From UBA6054 sp963975575 (lineage in GTDB: Bacteria; Planctomycetota; Phycisphaerae; Phycisphaerales; UBA1924), in assembly GCA_963975575.1 (NCBI GenBank), contig CAXBHL010000005.1:124001-188000 (forward strand): DNA of 64,000 bases. Reading direction: 5' to 3'. Made by a program: the position numbers and the translations under genes. Positions 25,787 through 34,677 of the stretch are shown one piece after another (the first letter of the stretch is position 1; the number at the start of each line of letters is the position of its first letter). Under the pieces are notes generated by a model. The model made no database searches and had not been told where the DNA came from. It was given only the letters and a program-made list of their open reading frames with translations.

Positions 25787-25804
25787 CATCCGTCGATTCG
25801 GATG
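25787..25804. promoter_or_regulatory. Inverted repeat upstream of the ArsR-methyltransferase/ahcY operon
   Basis: CATCCG-N6-CGGATG is a perfect 6+6 inverted repeat with a 6-bp spacer, length and symmetry typical of ArsR-family operators. It lies 10 bp upstream of the ATG at 25777, which argues for that start over 25789. Autoregulation of the operon is the simplest reading. Confidence 0.5.
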
Positions 25805-25844
25805 GAAGGATATGTCCGATGCGGGCCCCGCGTCAAACCGGGAA

Positions 25845-26519
25845 TCAGCCCCCGGTGCGGGGCGGGATGGCCAAACTCGGCCCGGGAATCACCCCAAGAT
25901 CACGCAGGCGACCGTTGGCCTCCGCGTCGGTCGCATCGAACCAGAGAACGGTCCGCCATGCCTCGATTTCGGCATCGGGATCGCCCGTCTGGCGGGCGAG
26001 TTCGGCGAGCATGCGGTATGGGGCGTCGGAACCGGTGCCCTCCACCGCGGCCGCGATGCGCAGCGACTCTTCGGCCTCGTCGACCAGACCGGCGCGCATC
26101 GCGAATCGGGCGTACCTCATCCGCCCGGCCGCCAGGCCGCCCTCGCTCATGGTGTCCTGGAGGAGTTGGAACATCGTCTCCCGCTGCCCGCTCTGGTGGA
26201 GCGATTCGGCCAGGGCCTCGAGGTAGTCCAGCCGACCCGGCTTGAGGTCATGGGCCACCCGGAAGTGCTCGGAGGCCTCACCGGCCTCGCCGGTCCGGAG
26301 CAGCACCTGGCCGAGCCGGTAGCGGGCCATCGCCTCGTGCGGGCGGCGGTCGACGTACTCCCGCCACAGCTCGAGCGCGGTCGCGTCGTCGCCCTGCTGC
26401 TCGGCGTATCCGGCGTGGTTCTGGAGCTCGTTCAGCGCCAGGGTCCGGCGGACCTTGGAGGCCGGCTGGCAGCCGGCGATCAGCAGAGCGGCGAAAAGGA
26501 CCGGGATCGTTCGACGCAT
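25845..26519 (-). CDS. TPR-repeat lipoprotein
   Basis: A 224-residue precursor starting MRRTIPVLFAALLIAGCQP; the lipobox LIAGC puts the lipidated Cys at residue 17. The mature part holds four to five tetratricopeptide-type helical pairs (AGYAEQQGDDATALELWREY, ARYRLGQVLLRTGEAGEASE, LDYLEALAESLHQSG and similar). It is probably anchored in the outer or inner membrane and acts as a scaffold. Between it and the ArsR fusion is a 67-bp gap that carries the inverted repeat. No specific partner can be named. Confidence 0.8.
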   Translation of the reverse strand: MRRTIPVLFAALLIAGCQPASKVRRTLALNELQNHAGYAEQQGDDATALELWREYVDRRPHEAMARYRLGQVLLRTGEAGEASEHFRVAHDLKPGRLDYLEALAESLHQSGQRETMFQLLQDTMSEGGLAAGRMRYARFAMRAGLVDEAEESLRIAAAVEGTGSDAPYRMLAELARQTGDPDAEIEAWRTVLWFDATDAEANGRLRDLGVIPGPSLAIPPRTGG

Positions 26520-26574
26520 GGGGGTGGCTCCAACGGGGTTCGGGCGAATCTTAGCACCGGGCGTAGGCTTCCGG

Positions 26575-26946
26575 ATGCCCCGCGCCGTCGTGCTCGAACA
26601 CACGCTCCCCGACGGGACCGCCCATTTCGACTGGATGATCGAGCACCCATCCCTCGGGGTCGAGCACCGGCTGCTGACGTGGCGGACCGGAGAGCGCCCG
26701 GATCGGGCGGACCGGTTCGAGGGGTCCCGGATCGGCCATCACCGCGCGGCCTATTTGTCGCACGAGGGTCCGGTCACGGGAGGCCGGGGATCGGTCCGCC
26801 GGTTGGCGTCCGGCACCGCGTGCTGGGAGCGGCTGGAGGAGGCCTGCCTCATCGTCTCGATCCGCTGGTCGGAGGCCGACATCCGCGTGTACGAGGGTCG
26901 CTCTGAGGACGGGGCCGAATGGCAGTTCGTCGTCCGACGCGATTGA
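26575..26946 (+). CDS. Stand-alone LigD 3'-phosphoesterase-like protein
   Basis: A 123-residue protein that resembles the N-terminal phosphoesterase domain of LigD: VVLEH at the first histidine, AHFDWMIE matching the HYDFRLE metal/catalytic block, LLTWRT matching the KSWAVP block, and HHRAAYLSHEGPVTGGRG matching the HPxxYxxFEG-xxxxGxYG block. The Arg of the HxDxRLE motif (important for catalysis in Pseudomonas LigD) is replaced by Met. Free-standing proteins of this type occur in planctomycetes. It may process DNA 3' ends, but with the changed residue this is uncertain. Confidence 0.6.
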   Translation: MPRAVVLEHTLPDGTAHFDWMIEHPSLGVEHRLLTWRTGERPDRADRFEGSRIGHHRAAYLSHEGPVTGGRGSVRRLASGTACWERLEEACLIVSIRWSEADIRVYEGRSEDGAEWQFVVRRD

Positions 26947-27019
26947 CCCTCGACGCCGGGGTCGGTTTGTGGTATGTTCTGTGGCCCCGGCCAGAAACCG
27001 CGGCGTGCAGGAGCGGCCC

Positions 27020-27457
27020 ATGACTCCGATACTCCGAGATCCGCTCCCCCCGGGATACTCCGGCGGGGTCCCGGACGAACCGAAGAAAAAGCCCGGCTCT
27101 GAGCCCTCCCAGTCGCTCGACGACACCCTGCCGATCGACATGGGCGACGAGCCCGTCCCGGTGAGCAAATCTAGCGATTCCGGCGGCAGTAAGATCCGCA
27201 CTTTCGAGCAGAAGCTCGGCGCCGGGCGACACGAGGACAAGTGGGTCCGCACCCCGAACGTCACCGGGGCCGGCGCGATCCACGTCAAGAGCTTTCACTG
27301 CCGGTTGACCGGCGATTCGCTCGAGTTTCTGGACCAGCAGATCAACGAGTGGCTCGACGCCCACCCGCAGTACGAGGTCAAATCCGTCACGACCTCGATC
27401 GGGATGTGGAGCGGCAAACTGAAGGAACCGAACCTCATCGTCAACGTCTGGGTCTGA
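27020..27457 (+). CDS. Conserved hypothetical protein with low-complexity N-terminus
   Basis: A 145-residue protein; AGGAG lies 6 bp before the ATG. The first 80 residues are Pro/Ser/Asp/Lys-rich and probably disordered. The last 60 residues are compact (VKSFHCRLTGDSLEFLDQQI, then WLDAHPQYEVKSVTTSIG) with a beta-alpha-beta pattern; it weakly recalls the small Cse60-like fold. It is cotranscribed, by spacing, with the nuclease gene starting 15 bp downstream. Function unknown. Confidence 0.6.
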   Translation: MTPILRDPLPPGYSGGVPDEPKKKPGSEPSQSLDDTLPIDMGDEPVPVSKSSDSGGSKIRTFEQKLGAGRHEDKWVRTPNVTGAGAIHVKSFHCRLTGDSLEFLDQQINEWLDAHPQYEVKSVTTSIGMWSGKLKEPNLIVNVWV

Positions 27458-27472
27458 TTGGTGGAGCGGGGG

Positions 27473-28288
27473 ATGATGCAACATCTGTTTCTTGTGATCG
27501 CCTTCGCGGCGGGTGCGGCGTTCGGTGTGGCCCCGTGGCCCGAGGTCATCGACAGCCCGGCCGGAATCGCCGCGCCCGCATTGGACGCCGACGGCCCGCC
27601 GTTGGCCGACCCGCCGGATGCGGAGCGGACCGTCCCGGCGCTGGTGCTGACCGTGCAGGACGGCGACAGCGTCACGCTGATGCTCGACGGGGAGATGCGC
27701 CGCTTCGAACTGCTCGGCGCCGACGCGCCCGAGTGGCTTGACCGGGCGGAGACCCAGCGCCCGCACGCGGCCGAGTCCCGGCGGTTTCTGACCAACCTGC
27801 TCCTCGGCGAACGGGTGCTCGTGTTCGAGCCGGAGCCGGGCGCCACCGACGCACTCGGACGCCGCCGCGGCTACCTGTTCAGGCAGCCCGACGGGATGTT
27901 CGTGGATCTGGAGATCATCCGCCAGGGCTACGGAAAGGTCTCGACCCGAGCGGCCGAGCCCTACGAGCCCGTGCTGCGTTGGTACGAGCGCCGGGCCCGC
28001 GAACTCGACCGCGGCGTCTGGGGCGGCCCGCCCGAGCCCGAGCCGGCCGTCGAAGATCCCGAAGCCCCCGCCCAACCCGCGCCCGCGGCCGACCGGGCGC
28101 CCCCGCGGCCGGAACCGAAGCCGCAGCCCGAGCCCGCGTCCGAAGACGGGTTCGTGTGGATCACCCGTTCCGGGAGCAAGTACCACCGCGAGGGATGCTC
28201 CCACCTGACGACGAGCCGGACCCGGGTGCCGCGGGACTCGATCCGATCGACCCACGAGCCGTGCAAGACCTGCAGCCCGGATTCGTGA
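27473..28288 (+). CDS. Staphylococcal nuclease-like protein with a C-terminal cysteine tail
   Basis: A 271-residue protein with an N-terminal hydrophobic signal/anchor (residues 4-20). Residues about 55-180 are an SNase domain: VQDGDSVTLML, RRFELLGADAPEW (Asp84, Glu87) and DALGRRRGYLF (Arg130), which place the calcium and catalytic residues. A Pro/Glu/Ala linker follows (185-225), then SKYHREGCSHL and PCKTC, the YHxxxC...CxxC zinc-type tail seen on exported nucleases and ComEC-like proteins. It probably cuts DNA or RNA outside the cytoplasm. The first Met of two in tandem (27473) follows GGAGCGGG. Confidence 0.83.
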   Translation: MMQHLFLVIAFAAGAAFGVAPWPEVIDSPAGIAAPALDADGPPLADPPDAERTVPALVLTVQDGDSVTLMLDGEMRRFELLGADAPEWLDRAETQRPHAAESRRFLTNLLLGERVLVFEPEPGATDALGRRRGYLFRQPDGMFVDLEIIRQGYGKVSTRAAEPYEPVLRWYERRARELDRGVWGGPPEPEPAVEDPEAPAQPAPAADRAPPRPEPKPQPEPASEDGFVWITRSGSKYHREGCSHLTTSRTRVPRDSIRSTHEPCKTCSPDS

Positions 28289-28338
28289 CCGGCTCCCGAA
28301 ACTGACCGTCCGAAGGGCGATCCGCCGATATCGGCGGT

Positions 28339-30171
28339 GTGTGCGGCATTGTCGGTGTCTTCGGCCTTGGTGCGCCCGTCGGGATCGACGACCGGGCCCT
28401 TGTCCGCATGCGCGACACCCTCACCCACCGGGGCCCGGACGATGCGGGCATCTGGCGATGCCCGTGGGCGGCCTTGGGCCACCGCAGACTCTCGGTCATC
28501 GCGCCCGGCCCCGAGGGACACCAGCCCATGGTCACGGACGACGGCCGTTGCGCGCTGGTGTACAACGGCGAGTTGTACAACGACGCCGAACTGCGGTCCG
28601 AACTGACCGGCCTGGGCGTTCGGTTCCGCAGCGAGTGCGATACAGAGACCGTGCTGCACGCCCTGGCCACCTGGGGCGAGCGCGGAGTGGCCCGGCTGCG
28701 CGGCATGTTCGCGATCGGGTTCGTCGATACGCGGGACCAGCGGGTGATCCTCGCCCGGGATCCGCTGGGCGTCAAGCCCCTTTACACAGCCCGGGTCGGG
28801 GATGGCGGCGGGGTCCGTGTCGTGTTCGCGAGCGAGCCCGGCGCGGTGCTCGCGCACCCCGGGATGTCCGCACGGCCGGACTGGGTGACGGTCTCGGCGT
28901 ACCTGACCACGATCCGCCCGACCCTGGGATCTCGCACGATGTTCGAGGGGGTGCAGACGCTGATGCCCGGAGAGACGCGGGTCTACGACGCGCTGCATCC
29001 GGATCGGGTTCGGGTGATCGACGCGTGGGACCGGCCGGAGGACCCACCCGGGGAACCGTCGCAGACGCGGGAGCAAGTTTCGAGTTCGGTGATCGCGCAC
29101 TTGCGGACCGACGTCCCGATGTGCGCCCTGCTCTCCGGCGGGCTGGACAGCTCGGCGATCGCCGCGATCACGGCGGCGCGCCTGGGCGGGGGCCTGAACA
29201 CCTACTGCGCCGGGGCGGCCACCGGCGGCTTCGACGACGATTTCGCCCACGCGGCCGAGATGGCCCGGCGACTGGACACCGAGCATCGCGCGGTCGTGCT
29301 CGACGAGCCCGGCTTTCTGGATCGCTGGGGTGCGCTGATCGACCGGACCGGCGTGCCCGTCTCGACGCCCAACGAAACGGCGATCTGGGCGGTCGCCGAA
29401 GCGCTGCGGGCGGACGGGCACGTCGTCGCGCTCTCGGGCGAGGGAGCCGACGAGCTGTTCGGGGGCTACGCGCCGCCGCTGATGCAGGCCGCCGAGCACG
29501 TCCGATCGCTCGGGGGCGGACCGGACCTGGACGGCGGGCTGTTCCATCTGCGGTCCAACGCGTGGGTGACGCCCGAGGCCAAGCCCGCGGTGCTGCGGGA
29601 CCGGGCCTGGAACGACGCGGGGCGCGACGAAGAACTCACCGCCGTGTACCGGGACAGCTTCGACCGGCTGGCCGCCCGGGCCCCCGCGGACTCGCCGCTG
29701 CAGGCGCACCTCCGGTTCCACCGGCGCATGAACCTGCCGAATCTGCTGCGTCGGCTGGACAGCGCGACCATGCTCGCGTCGGTCGAGGGACGGACGCCGT
29801 TCGCCGACGCACGCGTGGCGCGGTTCGCCGAGTCGCTGCCCGTGTCGGCCAAGTTCGTCCCGGGCGAGCCGGCCCGCACGAAGATCGCGCTGCGCGAGGC
29901 GTTCCGCGGCGTGCTGCCCGCCGAGGTGGTCGACCGGCCCAAGGCGAGCTTCCCGCTCCCGTTTCAGGGCTGGATCGGCGGGCGGGCGGGCGTGCTGCGA
30001 AACTCGGCCTTCGCGCGAACGGCGTTCACGGACGAGGCCGTCGAGATGGTCGCCTCGGCGCCCGATCGCCTGTGGACGCTCGCGTGGCCGATGATCAACA
30101 TCGCGATGTGGGGTGAACGCTGGTGGGGGACCGGCGTGCCGTCCGCCGAGGATGCCGCCGCCGCGGTGTGA
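28339..30171 (+). CDS. asnB: Glutamine-hydrolysing asparagine synthase
   Basis: A 610-residue protein starting at GTG 28339, so that Cys2 becomes the N-terminal nucleophile (MCGIVGVFG) of the class II glutamine amidotransferase domain (1-200; includes THRGPDD, LGHRRLSVI, YNGELYN). The C-terminal synthase domain holds the ATP PP-loop SGGLDSSA near residue 262, SGEGADELFGGY and SFPLPF near the end. It makes asparagine from aspartate and glutamine; some family members aminate other substrates, for example in polysaccharide loci, and no such locus is seen here. The downstream neighbour on the opposite strand ends 9 bp away. Confidence 0.92.
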   Translation: MCGIVGVFGLGAPVGIDDRALVRMRDTLTHRGPDDAGIWRCPWAALGHRRLSVIAPGPEGHQPMVTDDGRCALVYNGELYNDAELRSELTGLGVRFRSECDTETVLHALATWGERGVARLRGMFAIGFVDTRDQRVILARDPLGVKPLYTARVGDGGGVRVVFASEPGAVLAHPGMSARPDWVTVSAYLTTIRPTLGSRTMFEGVQTLMPGETRVYDALHPDRVRVIDAWDRPEDPPGEPSQTREQVSSSVIAHLRTDVPMCALLSGGLDSSAIAAITAARLGGGLNTYCAGAATGGFDDDFAHAAEMARRLDTEHRAVVLDEPGFLDRWGALIDRTGVPVSTPNETAIWAVAEALRADGHVVALSGEGADELFGGYAPPLMQAAEHVRSLGGGPDLDGGLFHLRSNAWVTPEAKPAVLRDRAWNDAGRDEELTAVYRDSFDRLAARAPADSPLQAHLRFHRRMNLPNLLRRLDSATMLASVEGRTPFADARVARFAESLPVSAKFVPGEPARTKIALREAFRGVLPAEVVDRPKASFPLPFQGWIGGRAGVLRNSAFARTAFTDEAVEMVASAPDRLWTLAWPMINIAMWGERWWGTGVPSAEDAAAAV

Positions 30172-30180
30172 GCCAGCATG

Positions 30181-31287
30181 TCAGGCTTTGCGGGCCGTTT
30201 CTGGCGGCATGGTGAACGCCGCGGGCACCTGCTGGCTGGCGCAATGGATCGCCCCCAGGCCCCAGATCAGCTCCGTGCAGTCGATGCCAACAACCTCGTG
30301 GCCGGGCAGACGCTCGCCGAGGATCGCCAGTGCGCGGCGGTCGTTGCGGCGGTCGCGGAAGGTTGGCACCAGCAACGCCCCGTTGACGAAAAGGAAGTTC
30401 AGGTAGGTCGCGGGGAGTCGCTGGCCGTCGCGCTCGATGCGCTTCGGCATCGGCAGCACGCAGAGATCGAACGCGGCGCCGTCCTGGTCCTTGAGCGACC
30501 GGCAGCGCCGGATGTTCTCTGCCAGGATCGCGTGGTTCGGATCGGAGGCGTCGGGCTCTTCGGCCACGGCGATGGTTGTGGGGTCGATGAACCGGGCCAG
30601 GTCGTCCACGTGCCCGTCGGTGTCGTCGCCCTCGATGCCCTCGCCGAGCCAGAGGATGTTGGTCTGGCCGTAGAAGTCCCGGAGGTACCGCTCGATTTGT
30701 TTTTTCGGGACCCCGGGGTTGCGGTTGGGGTTGAGCAGGCAGGACTCGGTGGTCAGCAGCGATCCGAGCCCGTTCACGTCGATCGCGCCGCCCTCCATCA
30801 CGATCCCCGGCAGGAACAACGGGAGCCCGGCCCGTTCGGCGATCCGGGTGGGCACGGCGTCGTCGTCGTCGTACGGGGGATACTTGCCGCCCCAGGCGTT
30901 GAAGCCCCAGTCGACGACCGCCACCCGCTCGGCCCCCTCTTCCTCGCGGACGACGAACGCCGGCCCGTGATCGCGGCACCAGCTCTCGTTGGTCTTGATG
31001 TGATGAAACCGGACCTTGCGGAGGTTGACCCCGTGCTCTTTCAGCTGCGAACGGACGATGCGTTCGTAGTTCGAGTTGGGCACGTTGACGTGCACGAGTT
31101 GGCGGGGCGTGATGGCGTTGAAAATGGACGCGAAGTTCGCAGGGATCTTGTGGTAGGAGTCGGGGAACGAGATGCCCTCGGGCCGGGGCCACGAGAACCA
31201 CGTCCCCGACTGGGGTTCCCACTCCGCCGGGAAGCGGTAGCCCATCTCGGCGGGCGTCTTGTCCTTGACGACGCGAAACTCGGCCAT
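30181..31287 (-). CDS. aguA: Agmatine deiminase
   Basis: A 368-residue protein of the porphyromonas-type peptidylarginine deiminase family, usual for agmatine deiminase. Signature pieces are FPAEWEPQSGTWFSWP, ESWCRDHGPAF, VVDWGFNAWGGKYPPYDDD, MEGGAIDVNG, HVDDLARF and the catalytic GAIHCASQQVPA near the C-terminus (nucleophile Cys). It converts agmatine to N-carbamoylputrescine. The amidohydrolase gene for the next step lies 14 bp upstream on the same strand, so the pair is an operon for putrescine synthesis. Confidence 0.93.
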   Translation of the reverse strand: MAEFRVVKDKTPAEMGYRFPAEWEPQSGTWFSWPRPEGISFPDSYHKIPANFASIFNAITPRQLVHVNVPNSNYERIVRSQLKEHGVNLRKVRFHHIKTNESWCRDHGPAFVVREEEGAERVAVVDWGFNAWGGKYPPYDDDDAVPTRIAERAGLPLFLPGIVMEGGAIDVNGLGSLLTTESCLLNPNRNPGVPKKQIERYLRDFYGQTNILWLGEGIEGDDTDGHVDDLARFIDPTTIAVAEEPDASDPNHAILAENIRRCRSLKDQDGAAFDLCVLPMPKRIERDGQRLPATYLNFLFVNGALLVPTFRDRRNDRRALAILGERLPGHEVVGIDCTELIWGLGAIHCASQQVPAAFTMPPETARKA

Positions 31288-31301
31288 GCGGCGTGCCCCG
31301 A

Positions 31302-32225
<924 letters not shown>

Positions 32226-32251
32226 GGTGCGGTCCTCCTGGGGTGCGGGGG

Positions 32252-34060
32252 TCACACGCCCGCGGGAGCGGGCGGCTTGGCGGTGCTCTTGACGCAAAGC
32301 TCTGCGAGTTGCTCGTCGTCGACCACGTTGGGCGCCTCGCACATCAGGTCGGCCCCGGTCATGGTCTTCGGGAAGGCGATCACCTCGCGGATGTTCTCCG
32401 TCCCGGCCATGTGCATCACCAGGCGGTCGAGGCCGAACGCGATGCCTCCGTGCGGCGGGGCGCCGTAGGACAACGCGTCGAGCAGGAACGAGAACTTGAC
32501 GCGGGCCTGCTCCTCGCTGAGGCCCAGCAGCGCGAAGACCTTCTTCTGGATGTCCTGGCGGTGGATACGGATCGAACCGCCGCCGATCTCCGACCCGTTG
32601 CAGATCATGTCGTACCCGTCCGACACGATCGACTCGACGGCGTCCACGTCCGACGGGTCGACCGCAAGGAATCGCTCGGTCTCCGCCGCGGTGGGGGCGG
32701 TGAAGGGGTGGTGCAGCGAGTAGTACCGCCCGGTCTGGGCGTCGTGCTCGAACATCGGGAAGTCGTAGACCCACAGGAAGTTCCACGCGCCGGCGGGGAT
32801 CATGTCCAGGTCCTTGGCGATCTTCTGGCGGAGTTCGCCGAGCGCCTTGGCGCACACCGAGTAGGTGTCGGCCCCGAAGATCACGACGTCGCCGTTGACG
32901 AGCCCGAGCCGGGCGATGAGTTCGTCGGCGATCGGGCCGAGGAACTTGGCCACGCCGCCCTCGAAGGCCCCGTTGGCGAGCTTGGTGAACGGCACACCGC
33001 CCGCGCCGAACTGCTGGGCGAAGGTGGCGTATCCGTCGAGCACCTTGCGGGTGAGTTTGTCGGCCGCGCCGGGCACGCGGATCGCCTTGACCACGCCGCG
33101 GGGCTTCTGGACGGCGCCCGTGAACACGCCGAACTCGGTCTTCGCGGCCAGGTCGGAGATGTCGTGCAGACGCAGGTCGTACCGGGTGTCGGGCCGGTCG
33201 ATGCCGTAGGAGTCCATCGCCTCGCGATAGGACATCCGCGGCATCGCGCCCAGCTCAACCCCGAGCACTTCCTTCCACAGTGTGCGGGCGAAGCCCTCCA
33301 TGACCTCCATGACGGTGTCGCGGTCCACGAAGGCCATCTCGAGGTCAATCTGGGTGAACTCGGCCTGCCGGTCGAACCGGGGGTCCTCGTCGCGGAAGCA
33401 CTTGACGATCTGGAGGTACCGGTCGGACCCGGCGATCATCAGGATCTGCTTGAACAGCTGCGGGCTCTGGGGGAGGGCGTACCACATCCCCTCCTGCAGG
33501 CGGGAGGGCACGAGGAAGTCCCGGGCGCCCTCGGGCGTCGAGCGGCACAGCATCGGGGTCTCGATCTCAAGAAATCCGTGGCTGTCGAAATAGTCGCGGG
33601 TGACCTTGGTGACCCGGTGCCGGGTGCGCAGCACGTCCTGCATCTTCGGGCGGCGCAGGTCGAGGTAGCGGTACTTCAGCCGCGTCTCCTCGCTGGGAAG
33701 GTTGCTTTCGTCCGACGGCAGGAAGGGCAGCTTGGCGGTCTTGGACAGCACCTCGAGCCCGGTCACGACCACCTCGACATCGCCGGTGACCATCTTCGGG
33801 TTGGGTTTCTCGCGCACGCGGATGGTGCCGGTCACGGCCACGCAGTCCTCGTTGCGGAGCCGCCCGCCGGCCTCGGCCACCGCGTCGGGGGTCGTGCCGT
33901 GCTCGAACACCGCCTGGGTCAGGCCCGCCCGGTCGCGGATATCCACAAAAACCAACCCCTGGCCGTGGCCGCGGTACCCGTTGACCCACCCGTTGAGGGT
34001 GACCGTCTGGCCGGCGTGTCCGGCGGTGAGTTGGCCGCAGGTATGGGTTCGTTTGAGCAT
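32252..34060 (-). CDS. aspS: Aspartate-tRNA ligase
   Basis: A 602-residue class II synthetase of the bacterial type. Residues 1-110 are the OB-fold anticodon domain (TLNGWVNGYRGHGQGLVFVDIRDRAG); motif 2 region is FRDEDPRFDRQAEFTQIDLEMAF; the GAD insertion runs about 300-420; motif 3 is FGLDRLVM near the C-terminus. Whether it is discriminating (Asp only) or also charges tRNA-Asn cannot be told from this window. The cognate tRNA-Asp gene is at 59152-59225. Confidence 0.96.
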   Translation of the reverse strand: MLKRTHTCGQLTAGHAGQTVTLNGWVNGYRGHGQGLVFVDIRDRAGLTQAVFEHGTTPDAVAEAGGRLRNEDCVAVTGTIRVREKPNPKMVTGDVEVVVTGLEVLSKTAKLPFLPSDESNLPSEETRLKYRYLDLRRPKMQDVLRTRHRVTKVTRDYFDSHGFLEIETPMLCRSTPEGARDFLVPSRLQEGMWYALPQSPQLFKQILMIAGSDRYLQIVKCFRDEDPRFDRQAEFTQIDLEMAFVDRDTVMEVMEGFARTLWKEVLGVELGAMPRMSYREAMDSYGIDRPDTRYDLRLHDISDLAAKTEFGVFTGAVQKPRGVVKAIRVPGAADKLTRKVLDGYATFAQQFGAGGVPFTKLANGAFEGGVAKFLGPIADELIARLGLVNGDVVIFGADTYSVCAKALGELRQKIAKDLDMIPAGAWNFLWVYDFPMFEHDAQTGRYYSLHHPFTAPTAAETERFLAVDPSDVDAVESIVSDGYDMICNGSEIGGGSIRIHRQDIQKKVFALLGLSEEQARVKFSFLLDALSYGAPPHGGIAFGLDRLVMHMAGTENIREVIAFPKTMTGADLMCEAPNVVDDEQLAELCVKSTAKPPAPAGV

Positions 34061-34090
34061 CGCGTGGCTGCCTTCCTGACCGAATGAACG

Positions 34091-34114
34091 CCACCCGGGC
34101 GCGTGCCCGGGTGG
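34091..34114 (-). terminator. Stem-loop after the globin-like gene
   Basis: A 10-bp perfect stem (CCACCCGGGC with GCCCGGGTGG) around GCGT, 50 bp beyond the stop of the minus-strand globin-like gene and upstream of aspS. Read on the minus strand it is followed by GTTCATTCGG, a poor U-tract. Confidence 0.5.
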
Positions 34115-34163
34115 TGCTGTGATTGGGCCATGATGGTAGGCAGAAGCCGCGGGATTTCGTGGC

Positions 34164-34595
34164 TCAGGCGGCCCGCGTCCGGGCGGACCCGGCCCCCTCG
34201 GCCATGATGGTGCCCATCGCGTCCAGGGCGGCCGACCAGTCCGACTCGAGCCGGTCGGTCCACGCGTAGTCCGCGACGTCGCCCATGGCGGCCAGCCACA
34301 CCTCGCGGATCAGCGGGTACCGGTCCGGCGCGACGCCCCGGGCGGCAAAGCCCGCCCCGAGCGACCGCAGCGGTTCGGCGATCGATCCGAAGTCGGGCAT
34401 GGACTTCCCCAGCCGCCCGACGACGGCGGCAAAGCCCTCGCCGTGTTCATCGAGCATCTCGGCGATCGCAACGTCCGCGTCCGGTGCGGCGGCTGCGAGC
34501 CGGTCGGTGAACCCGGCCACCACGGCGTCCAGCCGCGGCTCGAAGAGGGCGAACGAGGCGGAGAGACGGTCCGAGCGGTCCTGCGTGATTGCCAT
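34164..34595 (-). CDS. Globin-fold protein lacking the proximal histidine
   Basis: A 143-residue protein; GGAGG on the minus strand precedes the ATG. The N-terminus (SFALFEPRLDAVVAGFTDRL) fits the A and B helices of single-domain globins. The F-G region reads LRSLGAGFAARGVAPDRYPLI where globins have LGARHVGYGVRPEHYP-like sequence, and the haem-ligating histidine (F8) position is Phe83. The H helix region is ESDWSAALDAMGTIM. The fold call is from pattern; with no proximal histidine, haem binding is doubtful, as in RsbR-type non-haem globin modules. Role unknown. Confidence 0.6.
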   Translation of the reverse strand: MAITQDRSDRLSASFALFEPRLDAVVAGFTDRLAAAAPDADVAIAEMLDEHGEGFAAVVGRLGKSMPDFGSIAEPLRSLGAGFAARGVAPDRYPLIREVWLAAMGDVADYAWTDRLESDWSAALDAMGTIMAEGAGSARTRAA

Positions 34596-34677
34596 GTCAA
34601 ACCTCCGTGTCTGATAACTGGTCCTGACCGGATATCGGGACACAGGGCGAGCGTCTGAAGCCCGGGGCGGGAATCGA

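Noticed and set aside
25805..25844. SAM or SAH riboswitch in front of the ArsR-methyltransferase/ahcY operon
   Set aside because: The gap to the next gene is too short and contains only an inverted repeat of operator type; no riboswitch-like multi-helix fold was seen.
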